Shown in pieces: positions 35,717 through 46,253 of a stretch of 64,000 nt of DNA (position 1 is its first letter; each line of letters begins with the position of its first letter). The position numbers and the translations under genes are program-made. The notes below the pieces were generated by a model, which saw only the letters and a program-made list of their open reading frames with translations, was not told where the DNA came from and did no database searches. This DNA is from Lingula anatina (lineage: Eukaryota; Brachiopoda; Lingulata; Lingulida; Lingulidae), in contig NW_019775544.1 in the NCBI RefSeq assembly GCF_001039355.2, positions 1 to 64,000 on the forward strand, given 5' to 3'.

Positions 35717-37411
35717 CACTTGCCTCACACGTTTGTGGTGACGTATTGACGGCGTACGTCAGTTTTGCTTCCTGTGCTCCTTTTCTTGCTTCTTCCTCCT
35801 CCCTTTTTTCTACTTTGTAAGCTTCTTTCTCTTGCCTTTTGGAAGTATATTAAAAATAAATTGAGCAATAATTTGAAAAAAATTGAAAATTGTTGCACAC
35901 GTTACACAGTCGACGTTCATTGTAAAGAGACGAGCGTGCGTCGTGAGCACGCCTTTTATACACCAGGCGTGGGGGTGACGCACGTGCGACGCATTCCCGG
36001 TGTGCTCTCGACTTTATTCGTTAGTTGTGAGGGCGTGCGCCTTACTCAACACACAAAGGGCACTTGCTCCTTCATTGCCTGCGACGTGGGTCTTGCACAA
36101 CGCTCGTCTCTCTTGCTAACTCCGTACGATGGGAGCAACTTACGATTGTGGCCTCGCTGTTCGCAGGCTATTCGTAGAAACTTTTGCACGTGTCCAGCAT
36201 CCTCCGTGAATTTTTACTGTCTAAAATGTTTTTATTCTGAGCTTTTTCTCATGGGATGCCTTGTGTAAAAAGCAAAGTTGTTATAAAGGGGGAACGTTAC
36301 GAAGAGAAAATATATAAGTATTTATTACAGTGAAATTGGTAGAATAATTAAAATATTGATAATTTTACGGAACAATAATTCATATTAGTAGATTTATAAG
36401 TTATGTTTATGTCACCCAAACAATCAAATTTACAACTGTTCTTTATTCTTTTGATAGTAAATAATTAGGTTTCAGCGTTTTGGTCGGGTCACGCAAATGT
36501 TATATGTGCGCTATTTGGTATGTTTTGATTAAAAATGGAGGTAACACAACCGGTTTTTACTGCACTGTCCTGGCCTATGTATGTGTGATTATTATATGTA
36601 TTTCCCTTTGAAAGGCTCAGCCGCTGCTTCAAATGTAAGTGATATGGGTGTGCGTTTTAGGGGCGGGGAGGGGGGCATTCTTTCCATATTTACTGGTTTA
36701 TTGGACCCCTTCCCTAAGCAGTCGGTACAATGGACTGGTTTCATAACAAAGTTATTACATAATTCGTTATTATGTCACAGTCTTGGAGGACACGCGCACT
36801 ACAGTTCTATTCCTATGCGTTTAAATAAAAGTATCAGTCATTATTGTTCGTTAAATTAGAGTCAATTCAAAAGTACAAGGTGGGTCAAGGCTTCTATCCG
36901 GGTCGGTCGAATGTTTTTTAATGTTTCTGATGAGCTACGTTGTGTACTACAGCGGTATAGAGCTTGGACGAATTGCTTGTCCACACTGAGAGGGACCTGT
37001 TCCCTTGGAGGGTATTTTAGCTGTCATTAGGCCACCACGTTGCCTTTGTTTTCGATCTAACTTAAGTATCTAGCATGTAAGGTCAAAAACTGAGGCAATC
37101 CAGGAGCAACAGTGGTAGACTACCAACCATCGATTAGTAATATGGATCGAGCAATTGTGACAAATACTAGTACATGTAGACCACTGAAGCGGCAAATTGA
37201 AGATGTATATTTGCAAATATCTTCACTACATACTGCCCTCGACCTACACTTAAATATATAGCCCATTATACATTATATATGAATGCATATAAGCGCACAT
37301 AGTGCACTGGTATAGTGTCAATACTGGACAATTTCTCTACTTGAAATAGGCAACGCTGACAGAAATGAAGCCGAGTGTTTGAAGGGAAGATACATAAATA
37401 CGTTACCTCAC

Positions 37412-37664
37412 TTCCTCAGCTTTATTTTGAATCTTCAGAAATGTCTCATCCGACTAATTTGAGTCCGATTATCCTGAAAATTTTACAGCCTGATGTCAGT
37501 GGTTGTTGACTGGTGAGCTTGTTTAAATGCACCAGAGAATCGCAATGGCACTTTAGTATTTGGTACACATCATTTCTCCCACGGACGAGTCTAAATTCGT
37601 GGACCTGTCTCCCCTTGTCCCTCTGTGTGTGGATTATACAATGTATAGGGACGTGTTTATCCAA
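37412..37664 (-). other. possible upstream exon of copy B, frame broken (weak)
   Basis: Counterpart of 17313-17525 with the same GAA|GTGAGG donor. About 30 extra bases around 37455-37485 put a TGA in the frame, so if it is an exon it is untranslated or decayed. Confidence 0.2.
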
Positions 37665-39840
37665 GTGAAAATTGACGTCCTAAAAGCAAGGGCAAGTCAC
37701 TTACATAATCACCGAGTGTCGTGAATAATGTAACTACAAGATGAATAAATCCGAATAATGCAAGAAATGTCATTTTCTATAGTATTCTCTTTGCCCGCAA
37801 GGTCCGTGCAGAAGGATTAATCCAGATTTAGCTTACATTTCCATTTGGATTGTGTATACAAAATTCTTTACCACAATTTGAGAGTTACATGAACTTGGCG
37901 CGTGCTTCATAAAAATTTGCTATAAGATAATTTTCTCATTGTTTGGGCGGAAACCATGGATCTAGAACCCCAAATATTATCTAAAATTGTAGGCACCAAG
38001 TTGTTTCATTTCCCTTCTCTTTTTTATGTCAAACCATCCTTTATTGTCTTTTCGCCGTATCGGACTGAAAACAATTGGGTTACTTTTTTCGTCTTTTACT
38101 TGCTGACATTTCTTAACGAAGTAATCGACTAATTAACGGTCGACGTTCTAGTCTGCGCTCATTTTCTCCATAAAATCAACCGCCAGAAGGTAAATTTGAC
38201 ACGAGAGATATTATCAAAGGGTTTGCTATTCTCGTGATACTGTAGCGTCCGAGTACAAGAATGAGTTTCCGTTTGTTATATAACTTGCATTCGGACGTCA
38301 ATCAGTTTGGTTCGTGTAAGTATCACAAGTGAAAATCTTCACAAGAGGGTCCCATTGGGGGATGGGGGGGGGGGGTTACCAAGAGTGACCACACTTCACG
38401 GGAAATAAAATCATCAAATCACATATTATTGTTAATAAAACTTTTTTCGTAACTCATAGAAAATGCAAGTCCGGCGAGTTGTAAATCACATATAATCGAG
38501 TACAATAATTTCGTTTCACGAAGGACAAATAATAAAAAAGCTGCATTCACAAGCCATGGAAGTGAGCTGCTTCACGGATCATTAAGATCATTCCTCTACC
38601 GGTACGTGTCAGATACATAATCTCCAGCTCTCAACTGTTAAATCACCCTATTGTAGTGAACGTTATAATGGACGCCGGTTTAAAGCTGTCATTAATGCTG
38701 TGTTGCCCTCCCCCCTGCAGGGAGTTGACATGCTCATGAGCGTGGGAACAGAACGACTCTTATAGAACCCATTATAGCATTCCCTTTGCTAGTCAGGACT
38801 GTTCAGGGAGGAATAATCCAGATAAGGGCTATATTTACATGGGTTTTCTATACAAAATTCTTGACTAAAATTTACAGTTATATATACTTTTTAAAACAAT
38901 GTTTATTCATAGGAAATGGAGGCAAAGCGCTAAAAGCATTAGATGCTCCCCGTGTAGAACAAAATTAACGCACACAACTAAATACAAACATTAGAGATCA
39001 GATTTCAGTACTTTGTGTACTTGGGGCATGGCTCAACTGTAAAATCACCCTAATATTGTAGTGAACGTTATAATGGACGCCGTCTGTGTTGTACTCCCCC
39101 CCCTCGCCGCAGGGAGTTGACAGGAGCAACTGGACTAACAAAGGGGTTTCACTTGACACAACTATCCAACCGACCTCTTCCATGATTTTCCAAAATAATT
39201 TTAACTTCCATAAACGCCGGCTCAAATGACAAGGGCTACAGTGATATTTCAACTTCATATTCAGTAACTTTATTTTATTTGACATTTGTACAGTGATCGA
39301 CGTTGAAGTAGATTTCCACTACTAGTATATCGAAAAAATTATGTACATTGAATATGCAATATATAAAGCACGAGTCAAAAAGGTGCACTTGAAATACACG
39401 AGTAGGGAGCAAAGTATGGGTGGACTTGATACAGCTGACATTTAATATAGAATATTGTTTCCAAATTATTTTTCTTCGATTATACCCTTTTGATAATCTC
39501 TCCAGTGTCACATCAGTTCTTCAATTTAATTCATCGATGAAGTATTACAAAAAAAAAAAAAAAAAAAAAAAAAAAAGCCTGGTTTTTAGTTATAAATAGA
39601 CCATTGAATGCGTTATTTGGATCTCCATATTTCGAAATTATCAACTGTTACACGTCACATGGTGACGATCAGATTGTGACCATCTTTTGTTGCTTTACAG
39701 GCTAGGCTCTCTACCCAACAAATTTTTACAGAACAACATTTATTTATTTCATAGTTTTATGAAGCAAAATATCCATCACTAACAATAGCTTGAAGTCACT
39801 TGGTCATCCAATATTCAGATTTCATCGGTCAGATTTCATC

Positions 39841-40060
39841 GGTCAAAAACCCTTGCCGATAAACCCTTGCGAACCAGTTCGTGGAGGTCCGAAGCCAGCA
39901 ATTTCATAAGGGTGGTTCTTTTTCCATGAAAACTTCATGTACCTAGATCAAATTCTACTCTTTTTCTGACAAAGAGGGGTGTTCTTTCGAAACACCCATT
40001 CCCCTGGCTACGGGCTTGACGTAAATAATGTAGCTCATTTATCGGCAAGGGTTTTTGGCC
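39841..40060. mobile_element. 220-bp MITE candidate
   Basis: The left end GGTCAAAAACCCTTGCCGAT and right end ATCGGCAAGGGTTTTTGGCC form a 23-bp inverted pair with one mismatch. No clear target duplication. The left flank has CAGATTTCATCGGT repeated in tandem. Confidence 0.65.
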
Positions 40061-40792
40061 TCTATTTCCTCCCTTCCTCATTTACCCCTTCTCCTGTTTA
40101 GTGGCGCCCTCTACGAGCGCTGTTGTTTTTCACGCGGCAAATCATAAACCAGATGAGTTGCGAGCGTGGCAACCCAATCTAAGATTGATTGCTGTTTAGT
40201 TATTATTATTATTGTTGAAAAACGTTTTCAGAGTCACTTGAATGAATGCTGGGTAATGAAAGTTTGTGTGAGTATTTGTAATTTAATTTGATTTTATACT
40301 TATATACTGAAACATGTATCTACTGCATTTCTTTGTTCGTTCAAGAAGTTTCTTATGCATTTACCTTGATTACGTAATTTAAGCTTTTTGCATTATTATT
40401 GTTACCTTCATCATTGTAATTCTTTATTTAATTATAAGTTCATCATACAATAGGTTAATAAACGACTATTCCTACCGTTCTCGGTCAGTTGTTTAACAGA
40501 TGTAGTCTATTTATTCAGTTGTCTCTGTACAATACACATGAAACATGGACTATCTTATCTTGTGGACTGAAAAGCGAATGAAGGTTTTCTCATATCACTG
40601 TCAAATCCATCAACTGCTCAATCGGTACAAGGAATTATCCCCTCTAATTCCTTGGCCAGTATCACCAGTTCTTCCATCAGAATGGTTGGCATTCTAGTAT
40701 AAAAAGTGCTTTTGCTTCATTACAGTTAAATAGCAATACCTTGTACTTGTAGCACCACCAAAAGCACTAGTACTCCTTTTAACATTTAGGTC

Positions 40793-40798
40793 TTTATT
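40793..40798 (-). terminator. candidate poly(A) signal of the GRL gene
   Basis: AATAAA on the coding strand, about 300 bp after the TAA at 41094-41096. Confidence 0.4.
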
Positions 40799-41093
40799 TC
40801 AATGGGAGTTACAATACACAAGATGCTAGCATCTTTACAGCCTTTAAACATTAATGGTTTGTTAAGTAATCGGCAAAATAAAACGATTCGTAAGGTGAGT
40901 TTCTAAAGCATACTTTACCGTTTAATCAAGATCTCCTTCAGACTGATAGATGAAAAATGTAATCTGTAAAAAACACGGAGTTACTGTAGGATGACATAAA
41001 ACAAGGCGGATCAGCAAAACGACACATTTCAAACTTGGTAACATAAGTGCACAAATCAACATGGCTTCGAAATTCGCCGAATTGTAGGCAGGC

Positions 41094-41509
41094 TTAGGGC
41101 TCGCTAATTGTGCAGTTGGAATCGGTGTGGGCCATGATCATTGGTTTAAACTGAACCAGCATGACGAAGTACGTCACAAATATCCCGAAAAGCTGTAAAA
41201 CAAAAGATGAAAAAACGGTAAATAAAGGCACGTGGGGCATACTGTGTAGTAACGGAATACAATTTATGTCTGATAACTACTAATTAATCCAAATGACTTA
41301 GTTAAACACTGGTATTTTGGATATGACGGTTTGGCCTTATATAATGAATTTCGATGGCAACGACATGAGTTTAAAAATGTACACATGTTTTATTGTTTTT
41401 TTGCAATTGGGTTAGTACAAGTACATTTTGGTATTAAGCGTTAAGTAGCGTAAGCATAATCAAATGCAATTTCATTAAGTATGTTACGTCAGTAATTCCA
41501 CCTATAGTT

Positions 41510-41544
<35 letters not shown>

Positions 41545-42838
41545 CAAGTGAAAAAAATCTGGGTCCAAGAAGAGCTTAACGTTTTCATTTTGCAGTACAC
41601 TTGCTTTGATGATTGCTAAATTGCTAAAATTGCGGACGCTGTAGTACGTCAACACGGGACATTACCGTTAAAAGTGTTGGTCGGTCGATGACAAACATTC
41701 TGTAAGCACTAAATCCTATAGGGTCTCCTGACAGCTTGGACATAAAGATCTGCAACTAGACAGAAAAGTAACATTCAGCCTTAAGCTGCGTTCGGGTCGC
41801 TTAAACCCAGTGCGAGATTCATGGATGTCGGGTTCTAGATTTTAAATAAGTCCACAGAGCACGTGTTCTAATTCCCCCCCCCCCCCCTGCATACACACCT
41901 CGAGTGTTCATTCTGTCATCTTGCAAACCGTCTGCTAATGAGGAGAAAGACTGAACTTTGTTAACCATGGTATGAACAAGCCGCATATACACTGTATCTG
42001 TGTAAAATGCTAATCGCTAAATAATGTTGGGCTGCCACCGTTCAATCTATATTTCTTGTTGCATATGTTTATCACATGAAGGGAGATGCTAGAATACTAT
42101 CAAATAAACCGTTAAGGCGCAGTAAACGGAAGCATATATAATCACTGATATAACCTGCTACAATATAATCAAATGACAACCTTAACAACCAACGGAATAT
42201 GTTTTTGAAATATTAATTTAATAGTATGTTTCTGTGAATATGTTTGGAAATACCCATTCAGGTCAAATGAAACTGTAGTCTCTCTGTGCAGGCTTATGTA
42301 CATGTACATTAGTATTAAACAAGGGTTTTTTGCCTGATGAACAAGAGAAACATTGGATGCTAATACCTTTATTAATGTCTTTTCCTTTTCAATCTTATTC
42401 AGTTCTATTGTGTGTAGTTCGTCAAGTGAAGCGTGTGCCTGAAAGAAAAAATTAATTAAAAAAACACTAAATGTAGATTTTTACATTCTGTGTACGCACT
42501 GTGAATTTAATGAACGTGCTTTATGAGATTTGGTGGGAACAGAGCGACTCTAAATAGAACCCATTAAAGTTCCCATTGAGGTCTAGCAAGGAGTTCTAGT
42601 TCTGTCAAAGGGGATTACACACTACGGGGTGGAGCCCATATGCCGGTTTCTCATTGAGTAATCTCCTTTTGTTAGAACTCCTTGCTTCAAGCAAGGGCCA
42701 GTCACATATATAAATAGGGGTGACATAACCACGGAGGACCCTGAATAATACGCGTCTTATATGTACTTAGGGCGTGCCTCAAAAGAAGTTGTTATTATAT
42801 AATTTTCTCATTGTTTGGGCGAAAACCATGTATCTAGA

Positions 42839-42871
<33 letters not shown>

Positions 42872-44736
42872 AGGAAGACAGTTTTCTTCTTTTTAAATAG
42901 CAACAAGACAAATGAATAGAAGCCGTATTTTGCTCGAATTTGTACTTAAAGCGAAGAAACAAGAAATTAAGACTGACACATTGAACGAAATGCAACCTAT
43001 CAACTTACTGAATGAGACGTCCTTTTTAGTAAAATTTTTAGTGTTAATTCATGTAGCAACAAAATTAATCTGTGATGAGCGTTTTACCGCAAAGCAATGT
43101 TCATTTATTAAGCTTACACTTATCTGTCATGATAACCTTTTTAAAGACCGGCTTAAAATTTGAATGGCCTACATTTAAAGGTTAATATCGAATCATGAAA
43201 ATTCAATTTTCTCGAAAAAATGTAAACTTTTTCTGAAAGTCAAAACTTATGCAATCTAAGAAGGTACACAATGAACGATTTATATAAGAAAAGTTAATTT
43301 TCCAGGAAATTTCAACAATTTTCCCTAAATCACCAAGGTATACTTTATACAAGGTATACCGTTCACAAATATGCAACTCATACGGTCTTTTGAATTTTAA
43401 TTATCTTCTAGTTTTTGAGTCTATTCTTGTTACGGATATTCAGCCTGTTGAATTGCACTCTGGAATTGGAAATGTAGATCTCAAAAACGGGTTTATGGTT
43501 TGCAATTTTTTCAACAGTTTTGGTTAGGCCGTACAGTGTACCTTGGTAATAAAGGGTGAAATGCTGAAATTTCTAGTTTTCTTTTTTCATTAAGTTCTAA
43601 CGCACAAAACACGCCTTAAAATGATATGACATATTATAACATACTTGTATATTCACGGACCCCCCTCCTACTGCAATGGTGGTCGCGTTAGCGACAGCGA
43701 CTATCAACCACATAGAGACAGCCGCCAAAGATTCAAACGCTGCTCCTCTTTGCACGAGGTCGATGAACATGTAGAGCAAGAGGCAGGTTCCCAACAAGTT
43801 CACTGCCATACTGGTTCCGATGAGAACCGTAAATGTGTCGTCGGCAGTTGCCATCAGTTTACAAATTTTGAGATGCCTGTTCATGTACACATCGACATCA
43901 AAATCATTTGAAGTTTCATTGAATTGCCGAACCGCTCTTTTGAGACTTCGGTTAAAGTCTCGATACATCGAATGTATTACCGTTGCAACAGCATAGCATG
44001 CTACAATCGGGAACACCCAATCTATGCATAAAAATGTAAAAATTATTGATCGAAACACTCTCAGAAGGACGTTTACTGCTGGGTGACTTGTATTTACAAA
44101 CGAGTGGAAAGGTGCAAATAGCATTTCCAAACTATACAAAGCCCCTGTCGGATCCCATGTACTGTAAACATTGTAAGGCACACTCAGTAGAAAAACTGCC
44201 CACCCAATCATAGTGTACACTGCCACTCGACGTTGCAAGTACTTTTTTGTCAAAAGTTCGGGAAACTCTTCATAGATGGCGTTCCAGTGACTAAAGAATG
44301 CCGAAAAAAACCGCTTTCTACAAGCTCTAAACATAACGACAGCATTCATTACACATAAGAAGTGCCAGCTCATATAATTGATTTTTGTTATGATCAAGTG
44401 CTCTATATTTGGTGCTGAGAACATTGTAAAACGGAGTAAGAGATCGCTGAAAACAGTAGCCAAAACCCCAGCAGAGTACACCATTAAAACCGACAGCTTA
44501 GTACGCTCACGTCCTTTCAAATCCTCGTTCGTTTCGGGAGCAGCCACACGTCCGCCCTGGTCGTACCCGTAGTACAAGCCGAATATCTTCAAAGAAATGA
44601 TGAGAGGCTTAAACACATTCTGTAAAGTGACGCCATTTCTGGTGATTCCTTTCTTTTTCTGCGACGCGGAAGAAACATCCCAAACTGCTTTTGATTGTGG
44701 AATGTTTGGGTCAGTTATCACAGAGTTTCCGTCCAT
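41094..44736 (-). CDS. gustatory-receptor-like (GRL) seven-transmembrane protein
   Basis: Four exons: 44736-43645, 42438-42367, 41749-41666, 41192-41094. All three introns are phase 0 and cluster at the 3' end, the ancestral gene structure known for the insect Gr/Or and animal GRL superfamily. The product has 448 residues. Hydrophobic segments include YSAGVLATVFSDLLLRF, INYMSWHFLCVMNAVVMF, MIGWAVFLLSVPYNVY, IIFTFLCIDWVFPIVACYAV, IGTSMAVNLLGTCLLLYMF and AAVSMWLIVAVANATT. Exon 3 has GFSAYRMFVIDRPTLLT. The last exon carries the TYhhhhhQF signature as TYFVMLVQF (residues 423-431). Family members have an intracellular N-terminus and insect ones form ligand-gated cation channels; the ligand here is unknown. 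Start at ATG 44736. An older broken paralogue lies at 19230-20938. Confidence 0.92.
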
Positions 44737-46247
44737 TGTCAGTGTAAACGTAGTGCCTGTTGCAGCACTTTTCGTTTGCCCGTTTGAAACCTGCGGATCG
44801 AGCCTAATTGCTCTTAATATATAAGAATCGAGGAGTATAGGGGAATGGATTACGATCTCTATGGCAATCTTCAGTAAATGTATTTTTGTTTAATCAAGGC
44901 TCCGACAGGATTACAATATTTGATTTGATTGTCCTGTTTCTATATACACACAATTTTTGAAAAAATCATTTTTGTGTGGACACCTTACTGATAATTCGTG
45001 ATAACCAATGCCTTAACTGTGAAGTAAATTTACAAATGGCTAATGGATAGTCTTTTCTTCAGAATAGATGCTTGATGTACGGCTCATATAACTTAAATTT
45101 TACCAAACTCTTGTTGAATAGTGTAAAGCTGCGTGACAAAATGGTAATCGATTTTCGTTTTTTTCCGGTTAGGGTAGTTTATGCCCATTAGCAGGGTCCA
45201 GAAAGGAAGCAGTTGACAACGGAGAAACACGATCCAGCAATTTTGAAATATTAACTTAGGCCAACTATCTCGTAATGTTTATAAAGATACAACAGATACA
45301 ATGAGAACCACACGCTGATTATATCCTATAAATATTGAGTTAACACAACTAATGGTTATTTGAGCTTTTTTGAAGTGGGTAATGTAAGCTGCATTGTCCA
45401 TGAATTAATTATACACAAGTTAACAGCACCTTTCGAGGAGGTAACCACGTTGATCATATTTTTTAGAAAGAATCTGAATCAGCGGTCTGGCATCCTCTGG
45501 ACACTGAACAACTCCATGGTTCAAGATTACAACTCCATGGTTCTAGATTTTTGTTTTATAACAGTATAGTGAAAAATATTTACACACACATTTATATTGC
45601 CACAATAATCAGTGCCAGTATCTTTTCACAGGACATATAGAACATATTACTATATGCATTTAAAATGGTCTCAAAAGAATCATAGTTCCCATTGGATCTG
45701 TGAATAGTCATATACAAAAGTATTCATTGTGAAGAGTTAAACGTATTGGGTAAGTCTTTCACATATTTTTGGCGACATTACCCCACCCCAACAAAAGGAA
45801 GAGGACAATATTGGATAACAAAATGTAATAGTAACAGCAAAAATGCTTTACTTGGTCTTGGCCACTTTACCGTATAATGTTGACAAGATCTTTAAGTGTG
45901 ATAAAAAAATTAACAACTTGTGTAGACATGTAAATAAGTTCTTTTCAAAATGTCAACAACATATTCAATTATTTAGCAAAGATGTCTTCTTTTCATGTGA
46001 AGAGATGTGGCTCTGATCATGAGCGGTTGTCTAGTTGTCTAGGTGTTGGTCTAGTCCTTAACATCCACCATTTACTTCACATTCAGTCTCAGTCACTAAA
46101 GTAAAATGAAACTGGCAGTAAATTTAGAATGAAAATGCCACATTCTGTCACTTTCACCCATGACATATCTTTAAGTAAAATTTCAGCAAAGTTTTTTGAA
46201 TAAATAAATAAAAAGAACAATCCCAATCCCTTAACAAATTCTCCACA
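44737..46247. other. intergenic, GRL 5' side to CAP 3' side
   Basis: No coding exon seen. It contains the near repeat CAACTCCATGGTT(c/c)AAGAT / AACTCCATGGTTCTAGATTT at 45509-45550. The GRL promoter should lie in the first part; no clear core element was recognised. Confidence 0.5.
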
Positions 46248-46253
46248 TTTATT
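46248..46253 (-). terminator. candidate poly(A) signal of the CAP gene
   Basis: AATAAA on the coding strand directly follows the tentative TGA, giving an unusually short 3' untranslated region. It supports, but does not prove, the last exon. Confidence 0.4.

Larger units (their letters stand above)
33431..36204. mobile_element. 2.8-kb private insertion in unit B
   Basis: Unit A reads ACCAAACTAAACTAG (about 16055-16069) and rejoins at TTTTTAC(g/t)GTCTAAAATG (16141; 36212). Unit B has 2.8 kb of unrelated sequence in between, with loss of about 80 bp. The insertion contains a large inverted repeat around an N gap, a 77-bp tandem repeat and a copy of the 30245-type element. No protein of known type is seen. 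Confidence 0.7.
21226..38585. repeat. segmental tandem duplication, unit B
   Basis: This is the second copy of the duplicated segment, in direct orientation to 3570-18420. It is about 2.5 kb longer, mostly because of a 2.8-kb private insertion at 33431-36204. It also has an inverted-repeat element at 30245-30482, a roughly 170-bp AT-rich insertion near 25090-25265, a roughly 110-bp insertion at 32627-32738, an internal tandem duplication at 22180-22800 and an 88-bp templated piece at 21808-21895. All 14 coding exons of the gene are kept in frame. Confidence 0.93.
38586..41093. other. spacer between unit B and the GRL gene
   Basis: No gene seen. It holds two partial copies of one segment (CACCCTA...TTGTAGTGAACGTTATAATGGACGCC at about 38642 and 39047), a poly(A) run at 39549-39575, a MITE at 39841-40060 and the 3' untranslated region of the GRL gene. 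Confidence 0.55.

Noticed and set aside
35428-36268. 130- and 167-codon plus-strand frames in the unit B insertion
   Set aside because: The first spans a 77-bp tandem repeat; neither has a recognisable domain, and both lie in mobile-element-like sequence.
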